Part shown: in pieces, positions 1 through 8,062 of the stretch
How the letters are laid out: each line of letters begins with the position of its first letter
Numbering within the stretch: the stretch's first letter is position 1
Assembly (NCBI RefSeq): GCF_002278075.1
Contig: NZ_CP022990.1
Location: forward strand, 1,240,001-1,304,000
DNA: 64,000 nucleotides
Reading direction: 5' to 3'
Source: Paraburkholderia aromaticivorans
GTDB taxonomy: Bacteria > Pseudomonadota > Gammaproteobacteria > Burkholderiales > Burkholderiaceae
Made by a program: the position numbers and the translations under genes
The notes under the pieces: generated by a model
What the model saw: only the letters and a program-made list of their open reading frames with translations
What the model was told of the DNA's origin: nothing
Databases searched by the model: none

Positions 1-1
1 G

Positions 2-112
2 CTGCTCGGCGTGAACGGCTCGGTGCTGGAAGTCGTGGCAGTGCCGCCACGATATCCCGGCATCGTCCGCGCGCAAACGGGTCGTCCGAGTGAACGCGTA
101 AAGCAAAGGTGA
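2..112 (+). CDS. C-terminal end of an unidentified protein (partial)
   Basis: An open frame enters from the left edge and runs 36 codons to a TGA at 110-112, with strong G/C preference at third positions, as expected for coding DNA here. The peptide ends in a basic stretch (RPSERVKQR). It stops 36 bases before the LysR start and could belong to the same transcript. No family is recognisable from so short a tail. It might equally be non-coding upstream sequence of a divergent gene lying outside the window. Confidence 0.35.
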   Translation: MLGVNGSVLEVVAVPPRYPGIVRAQTGRPSERVKQR

Positions 113-148
113 ACACCTTGCCGCACGCCGCACAAAACATACAATCAA

Positions 149-1099
149 ATGAAAATTCACCAGTTACGTGCGCTTGTCGCCATTGCGGACGCGGGCAGCG
201 TCCGCGGGGCCGCGAGGCTGCTCAATTCCTCGCCCGCTGCCGTCACTCAAAGTCTTCAGTACCTGGAAGAAAACCTACGGATGCAGCTCGTCGCCCGCAC
301 TTCGTCGGGCGTGACACTGACAGAATGCGGGCAGACACTGCTCGCCCATGCGAGGCTCATCGTCGCGCAGATGACGCGCGCGCATCAGGCCGTCGACGCG
401 CTGCGGGGCGATCTGCGCGGGCGCCTCTCGATCGCCGTGACGGCATGGGTTGCGATGACGTTTCTCCCCGAGGCGGTAGCACGTTTTCGCGAAAGAATGC
501 CGGGCATCCAGCTGGAGGTCTTCGAAGGCTTGCTCGCAATCGCCAACCCGCGCTTGCGCGACGGCAGCCTTGACATCTACGTCGGCCGGCAAACGCCGGG
601 GACGGCTAATGGCGAGTTCAGTTACCGGCCACTGTTTTCTTCGAGCCTCGCCATCGTCGCGCGGCAGGATCATCCGCGGGCGAACAGCCGGTCGCTTGCC
701 GAGCTGCTCGATGTCGACTGGCTCGTCGCGCTGGACCCTGAAACAGACGGACAGGCGCCGTACAGGATGTTCTCGCGGCACGGCTTGCCCGCGCCGCGCA
801 GCATTCACTTTCTTCACTCGCTGACGGTCGCGCTGCCGCTGCTCAACCGCATGGACATGGTCAGCATCTTTCCATGGCCGCTCATCGAATTGTGCGCCGC
901 CCGCGACGGCTTATGCGCGATCCCCGTGCGGGAGCAGCTCGACGAGTCGACGGTGGGGATCATTACGCGCGCCGGCCAGCCATCCGACGCGGCGGCGAGG
1001 TGCTTTATCGACTGCCTGATCGATACGATCCGCGACGAGTCATGGGCACGCACGCCGGACACGCTCCGCGCGACGCATTCGGTGGAGATACTGGTTTAG
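149..1099 (+). CDS. LysR-family transcriptional regulator
   Basis: This 316-residue protein has the normal length and layout of LysR regulators. An N-terminal winged helix-turn-helix spans about residues 1-60 (MKIHQLRALVAIADAGSVRG, then the recognition region with AAVTQSLQYLEENL), followed by a linker helix and a periplasmic-binding-like effector domain from about residue 90. The GSVRGAARLL segment matches the usual GSxxxAAxxL helix. It acts as a DNA-binding homo-oligomer that responds to a small co-inducer. The target is unknown: no catabolic gene is divergent from it inside the window, and the next gene (mctP) is convergent. A strong hairpin at 1237-1276 ends the transcript. Confidence 0.9.
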   Translation: MKIHQLRALVAIADAGSVRGAARLLNSSPAAVTQSLQYLEENLRMQLVARTSSGVTLTECGQTLLAHARLIVAQMTRAHQAVDALRGDLRGRLSIAVTAWVAMTFLPEAVARFRERMPGIQLEVFEGLLAIANPRLRDGSLDIYVGRQTPGTANGEFSYRPLFSSSLAIVARQDHPRANSRSLAELLDVDWLVALDPETDGQAPYRMFSRHGLPAPRSIHFLHSLTVALPLLNRMDMVSIFPWPLIELCAARDGLCAIPVREQLDESTVGIITRAGQPSDAAARCFIDCLIDTIRDESWARTPDTLRATHSVEILV

Positions 1100-1236
1100 C
1101 GGCTGACGCGCGGCTCGAGGTGCGCTCGTGCGCGGCGCAGAGCACCTGGCGTCAGAGCAAGGTCTGCGCTGCGTTTTTGCATGCTTGCGCCCGCGTCTGA
1201 CAAACATGGGCGCCTTGCTGGCCCACCAGCACACGC

Positions 1237-1276
1237 AAAAAAAAGCCGCGAACAGCAACGTTCGCGGCGTTCTTTT
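1237..1276. terminator. Bidirectional rho-independent terminator
   Basis: A perfect 9-bp stem (GCCGCGAAC at 1245-1253, GTTCGCGGC at 1260-1268) with a 6-base loop is flanked by eight A residues on the left and TTCTTTT on the right. It can stop the LysR transcript on the plus strand and the mctP transcript on the minus strand, which converge here. Confidence 0.85.
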
Positions 1277-1293
1277 ACCTGGCCATCGATCCG

Positions 1294-2775
1294 TCAGGCA
1301 GTCACGGCCACTCTGCGCGGCGACAGCACCGACACGACGAAGCTCACGACGATGTTCGCCACCAGCGCGATCAAGCCGATATAGACCGGATATACCGCAT
1401 CGCCGACATGCAGCGCGAACACCGGCTTGAGGCCTTGGGAAATCGCCAGCCCGGTGCCGATCACAATCCCGAGCAGCCAGCCGAGGAACAGGCCCTGCGT
1501 ATTCAAACGACGCGTGTACAACGAGAACACGATCGCCGGGAAGATCTGCAGAATCCACACGCCGCCCAGCAGTTGCAGGTCGATCGCATACTGCGTCGGC
1601 AGGAACACGATGAACAGCAGCGCGCCGAACTTCACGACGAGCGAAACGATCTTCGCCGTGGAAGCCTCGCCCTCAGGCGAGATGTTCGGCGAAACCAGCG
1701 GACGCCACAAATTGCGCGTGAACAGATTGGCCGCGCCGATCGACATGATGGCCGCGGGCACCAGCGCGCTGATCGCAATCGCCGCCGCCGCGAAGCCGAC
1801 GAACCACGACGGGAACAGCGTATTGAAGAGCGCCGGCACCATGTCCGAAGCCGACTTCACATGCACGCCGGCCGCAATCGCCATATAGCCGAGCAACGCG
1901 ATCAGACCCAGCAGCAACGTGTACGCCGGCAGGAAGATCGCATTCTTGCGCACCGTATTCGCCGACGACGACGACAGCACCGCGGTCATCGTGTGCGGAT
2001 ACATGAAGGCCGCCAGCGCCGAGCCCAATGCCAGCGACGCATACGCGGTGAATTGCGTCGGCTTCAGAATGATGCCGGTCGCGCCGCCCTTGGCCTTGAA
2101 GTACGTATCGGCCGCGTCGAACACATGGGCGTAGCCGCCGAGCTTGGCCGGAATCAGCCACACCGCCGCGATCACGACGATATAGATCATGATGTCCTTG
2201 ACGAACGCGATCATGGCCGGTGCCCGCAGGCCGCTCGCATAAGTGTAGAGCGCGAGAATCACGAAGGCGACGATCAGCGGCATTTCGCCGGTCACGCCGA
2301 GCCCCTTGATCACGACCTGCATGCCCACCAGTTGCAGCGCGATATACGGCATTGTCGCGACAATGCCGGTCAAGGCGACCGCTGCCGGGAACCACTTGCC
2401 GCCGTACTCGCCCTGCACGTAGTCCGCTGCCGTGATGTGGTTTTTCGCGTGCGCGATCTTCCACAGTTTCGGCATCACCGCGAACACGAACGGGTAGACG
2501 ATGATCGTGTACGGCAACGCAAAGAAGCCATACGCGCCCACCGAATAAACCAGCGCGGGCACGGCGATCACCGTATAAGCGGTATAGAAGTCGCCGCCCA
2601 CGAGGAACCACGAAATGACCGTGCCGAACTGGCGGCCGCCGAGGCCCCATTCATGCAATTGCGTGAGATCGCCGCGCTTCCAGCGGGCGGCAAAAAAACC
2701 GATCACGGTGACGAGAACGAAGAACGCGATAAAGACGGTCATCGCAACCGGATTCACAGGATTCACTTCGCTCAT
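1294..2775 (-). CDS. mctP: MctP-type monocarboxylate:sodium/proton symporter (SSF family)
   Basis: A 493-residue inner-membrane protein of the sodium:solute symporter family with about 13 hydrophobic segments. The N-terminal region has the family's long extramembrane loop after helix 1 and the GGRQFGTVISWFLVGGDFYT segment, then AADYVQGEYG. MctP proteins import lactate, pyruvate, propionate and related short monocarboxylates. The start at 2775 was chosen because it opens with MSEVNP, sits behind GAGGTG, and overlaps the DUF3311 stop by ATGA. An upstream in-frame start at 2826 would lie inside that gene. A two-component system transcribed divergently from 3230 matches the mctP/mctSR arrangement described in Rhizobium leguminosarum. 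Exact substrates are inferred. Confidence 0.88.
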   Translation of the reverse strand: MSEVNPVNPVAMTVFIAFFVLVTVIGFFAARWKRGDLTQLHEWGLGGRQFGTVISWFLVGGDFYTAYTVIAVPALVYSVGAYGFFALPYTIIVYPFVFAVMPKLWKIAHAKNHITAADYVQGEYGGKWFPAAVALTGIVATMPYIALQLVGMQVVIKGLGVTGEMPLIVAFVILALYTYASGLRAPAMIAFVKDIMIYIVVIAAVWLIPAKLGGYAHVFDAADTYFKAKGGATGIILKPTQFTAYASLALGSALAAFMYPHTMTAVLSSSSANTVRKNAIFLPAYTLLLGLIALLGYMAIAAGVHVKSASDMVPALFNTLFPSWFVGFAAAAIAISALVPAAIMSIGAANLFTRNLWRPLVSPNISPEGEASTAKIVSLVVKFGALLFIVFLPTQYAIDLQLLGGVWILQIFPAIVFSLYTRRLNTQGLFLGWLLGIVIGTGLAISQGLKPVFALHVGDAVYPVYIGLIALVANIVVSFVVSVLSPRRVAVTA

Positions 2776-2969
2776 TTGACACCTCGGTACACGACGTAAA
2801 TCAGTAGCGAGGTCAACGGCACCCACAAGAACTGATACCAGTAGAAGAACGGAAAGCCGGCGAACGACGGACGCGTGTCGTTATAGAACGGCAGCCACAA
2901 CAACGCGATGTACGGGATCAGCAGGGTCAGCCATAGCCATGAGCGGCCGGCAGGTTGGGAGGTCTCCAC
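2772..2969 (-). CDS. DUF3311 small membrane protein, MctP partner
   Basis: A 65-residue protein with two predicted transmembrane segments (around WLTLLIPYIALLWLPF and FLWVPLTSLLIYVVY) separated by a short loop containing NDTRPSFAGFPFFYWYQ. This loop-plus-FFYWYQ layout is typical of DUF3311 proteins. These are commonly encoded immediately upstream of SSF-family permeases and are thought to assist or form part of the transporter. Here the stop overlaps the mctP start by four bases (ATGA), implying translational coupling and fixed stoichiometry. Function is inferred from this context. Confidence 0.85.
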   Translation of the reverse strand: METSQPAGRSWLWLTLLIPYIALLWLPFYNDTRPSFAGFPFFYWYQFLWVPLTSLLIYVVYRGVK

Positions 2970-3152
2970 AAACTTCTCCTAAGTCTATTATTGAAACCGC
3001 GCGCCGCGACTCGTGGTCCGGCACGCGGAAACCGGCTAACCGATATGGGACGGCAAAACCGGCATGCGCTCTTTGCGTCGCGCCATGCGCGCAGCGGCAG
3101 GCGCAACCGCCCGCAAGGCGCATTACGCTGCGGGGATGTAGTATTCGCCTTC

Positions 3153-3209
3153 GTAAGCGTCCTTACAAGCGCGCAACTACGTAAGCCGGCTACGTAATAA
3201 TACGTAGCC
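3153..3209. promoter_or_regulatory. Cluster of TACGTA palindromes in the mctP / kinase divergent promoter region
   Basis: Three TACGTA hexamers occur at 3178-3183, 3191-3196 and 3201-3206. The last two form a perfect 9-bp inverted repeat with a 4-base spacer (GGCTACGTA at 3188-3196, TACGTAGCC at 3201-3209). A second small inverted repeat, GTAAG-CGTC-CTTAC, lies at 3153-3166. The cluster lies just upstream of the kinase start at 3230 and between it and the divergent transporter operon. It is a candidate operator for the LuxR-type response regulator encoded at 4642. Confidence 0.5.
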
Positions 3210-3229
3210 CGTCGGCCGTCTTTTCAACG

Positions 3230-4639
3230 ATGAAACTCAAAGCAAAGATTGTCCTGCTGGCGATCGTGCCCTTTCTGGCCGCCATCGCCAGCATCGAAAT
3301 CGGCGTGCGTCAGGAAGCCACGGCGCTGGCCGAGACTCAGCACGCGACCACCCAGGCCGCGTACATGGCCAGCAAGGAAATCGAGCTCAAGCACTACGTG
3401 GAGCTCGCCACCACCGCGATCGCGCCGCTCTACAACGCCGGCCAGGAGAACGCGCGTGACGACGCGATGCTGCGCACGCGCGCGCTCGAGATCCTCGAGA
3501 AGATGGACTTCGGCAAGGACGGCTACTTCTTCGTGTATGACATGCACGGCCGTTCGTTGATGCATCCGCGCGAGCCCGACCTCGTGGGGCGCGACCTTTG
3601 GGCGCTGCGCGACCGGCAAGGCGCGCTGACCATCCAGCAGTTGCTCGCCGCGGCCTCGCGCGGCGGCGGCTATGTGCGCTACCTGTGGCATCGTCCGTCG
3701 ACGGGCAAAGTGGCGTCGAAACTCGGCTACGTGGTGCCGCTGGAACGCTGGGGCTGGATGATCGGCACCGGCATTTATCTCGACGACGTGGACAGCACGC
3801 TCGCGCATATCGACGAAGGCGCGGCCGCCAACATCGATCGTACGATGAAATGGATCGACGCGATCGCCGTGGCCGGACTCGCCGTGATCGCGCTGTGCGC
3901 GCTCGTGCTCAACGTCACCGAATATCGCAGCGCGGACGCCAAGCTGAAGCGGCTCGCGCAGCAGGTGGTGGAGTCGCAGGAAAACGAACGGGCGCGTCTG
4001 TCGCGCGAGCTGCACGACGGCATCAGCCAGATGATGGTCTCCGTCAAGCTGCTGCTCGAATCCGCGCTGGCGCGCTTCGAACGCAGCGAAGTGCGCGTAC
4101 CCGCGGCCGAAGCCGCGCTCACCACCAGCCTCACGCGGCTCGGCGACACCTTGCGCGAAGTGCGGCGCATTTCTCACGCACTGCGTCCGTCGATGCTGGA
4201 CGACCTCGGCGCCGCAGCCGCGCTGGAACAGCTCTCGCGCGAACTCAGCGAGCAGTCCGGCATCGAGATCGGCTTCACGCAGATCGCGCACACCCACGCC
4301 GCGGTTTTGCCGGACACGGTCAATACCGTGCTGTTCCGGATCGCCCAGGAAGCCCTGACGAATATCGTGCGGCATGCGCAGGCCTCGAGCGCCGCGCTGA
4401 CCCTGGAGGTGTCGCGCGACGCCGTCACGCTGAGCATCACGGACAACGGGCGCGGCTTCGACGTGGCGCATGCCTTCGTCGGCCGGCGCTCGGGCGTGGG
4501 GCTGCGCAATATGCGCGAACGGCTCGAAGCACTGGGCGGCACGCTGTCGCTCAGTTCACAGGCCGGCCACACCCTCGTCACCGCACGCGTGCCGCTGGGC
4601 TCGACCGAGCCGACATTGCCGGCCTTGCAGGAAACCTGA
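3230..4639 (+). CDS. Sensor histidine kinase with periplasmic single-Cache domain (MctS-like)
   Basis: A 469-residue inner-membrane kinase. Helix 1 (about residues 6-24) and helix 2 (about 208-229) bracket a periplasmic sCache_2-type sensor with the GKDGYFFVYD...GRSLMHP...GWMIGTGIYLDDVD signature. The cytoplasmic part is a HisKA_3 dimerisation domain with the phospho-acceptor in SRELHDGISQ (His262), followed by a HATPase_c domain (N-box EALTNIVRHA near residue 370, G-box DNGRGFDV near 404). This is the NarX/DegS type of kinase that pairs with LuxR-type regulators, and one follows two bases downstream. Single-Cache domains of this kind bind small organic acids, which fits control of the divergent monocarboxylate permease. 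Confidence 0.9.
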   Translation: MKLKAKIVLLAIVPFLAAIASIEIGVRQEATALAETQHATTQAAYMASKEIELKHYVELATTAIAPLYNAGQENARDDAMLRTRALEILEKMDFGKDGYFFVYDMHGRSLMHPREPDLVGRDLWALRDRQGALTIQQLLAAASRGGGYVRYLWHRPSTGKVASKLGYVVPLERWGWMIGTGIYLDDVDSTLAHIDEGAAANIDRTMKWIDAIAVAGLAVIALCALVLNVTEYRSADAKLKRLAQQVVESQENERARLSRELHDGISQMMVSVKLLLESALARFERSEVRVPAAEAALTTSLTRLGDTLREVRRISHALRPSMLDDLGAAAALEQLSRELSEQSGIEIGFTQIAHTHAAVLPDTVNTVLFRIAQEALTNIVRHAQASSAALTLEVSRDAVTLSITDNGRGFDVAHAFVGRRSGVGLRNMRERLEALGGTLSLSSQAGHTLVTARVPLGSTEPTLPALQET

Positions 4640-4641
4640 CC

Positions 4642-5289
4642 ATGAACGACACCTCGCCCGCTATCGCCCGTCTGATTCTCGTCGACGATCATCCGCTCGT
4701 GCGCGACGGTCTGCGCGCGCGGCTCGAAGCGGTGCGCAACCTCGAAGTCGTCGGCGAAGCCGGCAATGCACAGGAAGCGCTCGCACTCGCCGCGAGCGCG
4801 GAGCCTCATCTCGTGCTGATGGACGTCGGCATGAACGGGATGAACGGCATCGCGCTGGCCGGCATGTTTCACGAACGCTTTCCGGCGATTCGCGTGCTCA
4901 TGCTGTCGATGCACGACAATCTCGAGTACGTGACCCAGGCAGTCCGTGCTGGCGCGAGCGGCTACGTGCTGAAGGACTCGCCTGCCACCGAGATCATCCA
5001 GGCAATCGGCGCGGTGCTCGAAGGCAAGCAGTTTTTTAGCGCGGGGCTCGGGGCACGCCTGATTCAGGCCTCGGCGATGCAGTCGCCCGTCGAACGGCTC
5101 ACGCCGCGCGAGCGCGATATTCTCGATGCGCTCGCGGAAGGCTTGTCGAGCAAGCAGATCGCTCAACGCAACGATCTCTCCGTGCGCACGGTGGAAACGC
5201 ACCGGCTGAATCTGAAACGCAAGCTCGATATTGAAGGTCAGGCGGAGTTGATCAAGTTCGCGGTTGAGAACCGGCGCACCAGCCGGTAA
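4642..5289 (+). CDS. LuxR/FixJ-type response regulator (MctR-like)
   Basis: A 215-residue response regulator. The receiver domain spans about residues 10-125, with acidic pair DD15-16, phosphorylatable Asp61 in LVLMDVGMNG and conserved Lys in YVLKDSP. A LuxR-type helix-turn-helix covers about 150-212 (LTPRERDILDALAEGLSSKQ, then SVRTVETHRLNLKRKL). The start at 4642 lies two bases after the kinase stop, so the pair forms one operon. By analogy with rhizobial MctSR it should activate the divergent mctP operon, probably through the TACGTA palindromes upstream of 3230. This regulatory link is inferred. Confidence 0.9.
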   Translation: MNDTSPAIARLILVDDHPLVRDGLRARLEAVRNLEVVGEAGNAQEALALAASAEPHLVLMDVGMNGMNGIALAGMFHERFPAIRVLMLSMHDNLEYVTQAVRAGASGYVLKDSPATEIIQAIGAVLEGKQFFSAGLGARLIQASAMQSPVERLTPRERDILDALAEGLSSKQIAQRNDLSVRTVETHRLNLKRKLDIEGQAELIKFAVENRRTSR

Positions 5290-5403
5290 AGATCTGACTG
5301 ACGCCGACCGGCAAAGCGCCGCCTGATCGGCACTGCCCCCATTCAAAGTATTACCGTCGTACCGTTTAATCCACTCAACGCCCGAACACTGGAGCTGACG
5401 ACG

Positions 5404-5949
5404 ATGAAACGCTCGATCCGATGGCTGAGGCTAGCGAGTCTGCTGATCTGTTTCCCGGCCACTCATTCGCACGCCGAACCTGCGCGTCTGAATCGTGGCC
5501 ACGACCCGTTCTTGCAGATCTCTCACGCAATCAGCGAGTGCCCTGTGCCGTTGGGCCCACTCGAAACCGAGCGGGAGTGGCTGGACGACAGCCACTACCG
5601 GATCGAACGCGGCAATAGCTGCTGGGTGGAAGGCCGCTGCCGTCTGTCCAATGCGTATCTGTACGACGCGGAAATCGCCGACGCCGTGCAGCGGCGCCTC
5701 GCCAACATCGAGTTCTCCACGCACTGGCGCGAACAGTCGACCCTCTGGCTGACACTGCAACGCCGCTTCATCTACGTGCAAGGCTGCGTTGCACCAGGTT
5801 TCGACAAGCCGGCCTTCCTCAGCGAACTCGCAAAAACCGCGGATGTCGAGCGTGTGATCGATGACACGACGAACGACCCGCACGCCGCACGTCCTCCCTA
5901 CAAAACGCTTGCAGACCCCGACAAGCCGGTGCTCGATCCTGGCAACTAA
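5404..5949 (+). CDS. Exported BON-like protein of unknown function
   Basis: A 181-residue protein with a cleavable signal peptide (basic MKRSIRWLR, hydrophobic core, cleavage after HSHA near residue 24). The mature part has two closely spaced cysteines (NSCWVEGRC) that could pair in the periplasm. Its second half, from EIADAVQRRLANIEF to TADVERVID, resembles a BON domain, which associates with membranes or envelope components. It precedes the sulfatase gene by about 160 bases with a probable promoter between, so it need not be in the same operon. Family assignment rests on pattern only. Confidence 0.7.
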   Translation: MKRSIRWLRLASLLICFPATHSHAEPARLNRGHDPFLQISHAISECPVPLGPLETEREWLDDSHYRIERGNSCWVEGRCRLSNAYLYDAEIADAVQRRLANIEFSTHWREQSTLWLTLQRRFIYVQGCVAPGFDKPAFLSELAKTADVERVIDDTTNDPHAARPPYKTLADPDKPVLDPGN

Positions 5950-6108
5950 CCAGATCAGTCGACGGGCGATAGCGGCGTGCGCGTGATATCCGGTCTCACG
6001 CTGCAACGCCTATATCGGCAATCGAACATAGCAACGCAGAAATCGAACTTTGTCCGTTTCTACGTCGTTGCTACTATCGGCGACCCGATATATCCGGTCA
6101 GCACAACA

Positions 6109-8055
6109 ATGACAATACGACGATCGCAGCGCCCCTCTCTTCGCCCTCGCCTGATCGGCGCCGCCGTGGCCAGCCTCGTCGTCCTCGCATCCTGCGGCGA
6201 CGACAACCTGCCTGGCCCGACGCCCACACCTGTTGTCGCGCAAAAACGACCGAACATTCTGTACATCATGGCCGACGACCTCGGCTATTCCGACATCCAC
6301 GCGTTCGGCGGCGAAATCAATACGCCCAACCTCGACGCGCTCGTGCAATCGGGCCGCATCCTGACGAATCACCATACGGGCACCGTCTGCGCGATCACGC
6401 GGTCCATGCTGATCTCCGGCACCGACCACCATCTGGTCGGCGAAGGCACCATGGGTGTGCCGACGGACGAGCGCAAAGGGCTGCCGGGTTACGAGGGCTA
6501 TCTGAACGACCGCGCGCTGTCCGTTGCGCAATTGCTGAAGGACGGCGGTTATCACACGTATATGGCCGGCAAATGGCATATCGGTTCGGGCATTGTCGGC
6601 AGCACCACCGGTGGCGGACAGACGCCTGACCAATGGGGCTTCGAGCACAGCTACGCGCTGCTCGGCGGTGCCGCGACCAATCACTTCGCGCACGAACCGG
6701 CGAACTCGCAGAACTACACCGAGGACGGCAAATACGTGCAGCCCGGTCAACCTGGACAACCGGGCGGCGCGGGCGGTAGCCCCGCGGTGTTCTATTCGAC
6801 CGACTTCTACACGCGGCGCCTGATCTCGTACATCGACTCGAACAAGGGCGACGGCAAGCCGTTCTTCGCCTACGCGGCCTACACGTCGCCACACTGGCCG
6901 CTGCAGGTCCCCGAACCTTATCTGCACAACTACGCCGGCAAATACGACGCCGGTTACGATGCGATCCGCAACGCACGCATTGCGCGGCAAAAAGCGCTCG
7001 GCATCATTCCGAACGACTTCGTGCCGTACGGCGGCGCATCGGAAACGCTCGTCGCGACCGCGGCCACCGCGAACAACGGCACGGTGAACGCGAAGTACGT
7101 GAGCGCCGTGCATAGCGCCGCGCAAGGCTATACCGACTATGGCCCGGGCACCGTGAACAAAACGTGGGCGAGCCTCTCGCCCGCCGAGAAGAAGGCCCAG
7201 GCGCGTTATATGGAAATCTACGCGGGCATGGTCGAAAACCTCGACCACAACATCGGTCTGCTGATCCAGCATCTGAAGGATATCGGCGAGTACGACAACA
7301 CGTTCATCATGTTCCAGTCGGATAACGGCTCGGAAGGCTGGCCGATCGACTCCGGCGCCGATCCGACCGCGACCGACACCGCCAACGCCGCCGAGCCGAT
7401 CTATTCGGCACTCGGCACCGACAACGGCAAGCAGAACGCGCAACGTCTGCAATACGGTCTGCGCTGGGCCGAAGTGAGCGCCACGCCGTTCCGGCTGACC
7501 AAGGGTTATTCGGGCGAAGGCGGCGTCTCCACGCCGTTGATCGTGCATCTGCCGGGTCAGACCACGCAGAAGCCGACGCTGCGCGATTTCACGCACGTGA
7601 CCGACAACACCGCGACGTTCCTCGCCGTCGCCCAGCTTGCGCCGCCCACGCAGGCCGCGCCGCCGCTCGTCAATACGCTGACAGGCGTCGACCAGAACAA
7701 GGGCAAGGTGGTCTATAACAACCGCTACGTGTATCCGATTACCGGACAATCGCTGCTGCCGCTGCTGAACGATCAGGCCACAAGCGCGGTGCACGCCGCT
7801 TCGTTCGGCGACGAAGCTTATGGCCGCGGTTATCTGCGCAGCGCCGACGGCCGCTGGAAAGCGTTGTGGACCGAACCGCCGCTCGGCCCCGTGGACGGCC
7901 GCTGGCAACTGTTCGACATGAGCACCGACCGTGGCGAAACGCAGGACGTGTCGACGCAGAACCCCTCGGTCATCGACGGTCTCGTGCAGCAGTGGAACAA
8001 CTATATGAGCAGCGTCGGCGGCGTCGAGCCGTTGCGTCCGCGCGGTTACTACTGA
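6109..8055 (+). CDS. Lipoprotein arylsulfatase with non-canonical CAITR active-site motif
   Basis: A 648-residue alkaline-phosphatase-superfamily sulfatase. The chosen start at 6109 gives an arginine-rich N-terminus and lipobox LASC (Cys29), predicting an outer- or inner-membrane lipoprotein facing the periplasm. Metal ligands are visible in IMADDLGYSD (Asp56, Asp57) and FQSDNGSEGW. Further catalytic residues lie in the SPHWPLQVP region and the late TKGYSGEGGVSTP segment. The position that normally reads C-x-P-x-R and is converted to formylglycine reads C94-A-I-T-R, so the proline is isoleucine, although the flank (SMLISGTDHH) matches AtsA-type sulfatases. An FGE gene starts 7 bases downstream. 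Expected activity is hydrolysis of sulfate esters for sulfur acquisition. The substrate is unknown. Confidence 0.88.
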   Translation: MTIRRSQRPSLRPRLIGAAVASLVVLASCGDDNLPGPTPTPVVAQKRPNILYIMADDLGYSDIHAFGGEINTPNLDALVQSGRILTNHHTGTVCAITRSMLISGTDHHLVGEGTMGVPTDERKGLPGYEGYLNDRALSVAQLLKDGGYHTYMAGKWHIGSGIVGSTTGGGQTPDQWGFEHSYALLGGAATNHFAHEPANSQNYTEDGKYVQPGQPGQPGGAGGSPAVFYSTDFYTRRLISYIDSNKGDGKPFFAYAAYTSPHWPLQVPEPYLHNYAGKYDAGYDAIRNARIARQKALGIIPNDFVPYGGASETLVATAATANNGTVNAKYVSAVHSAAQGYTDYGPGTVNKTWASLSPAEKKAQARYMEIYAGMVENLDHNIGLLIQHLKDIGEYDNTFIMFQSDNGSEGWPIDSGADPTATDTANAAEPIYSALGTDNGKQNAQRLQYGLRWAEVSATPFRLTKGYSGEGGVSTPLIVHLPGQTTQKPTLRDFTHVTDNTATFLAVAQLAPPTQAAPPLVNTLTGVDQNKGKVVYNNRYVYPITGQSLLPLLNDQATSAVHAASFGDEAYGRGYLRSADGRWKALWTEPPLGPVDGRWQLFDMSTDRGETQDVSTQNPSVIDGLVQQWNNYMSSVGGVEPLRPRGYY

Positions 8056-8062
8056 GCGCGCA

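Noticed and set aside
1408..2799. 463-codon open frame opposite mctP
   Set aside because: It is a mirror of the MctP gene caused by GC-rich codon bias; composition is Arg/His/Gln-rich low-complexity with no family features.
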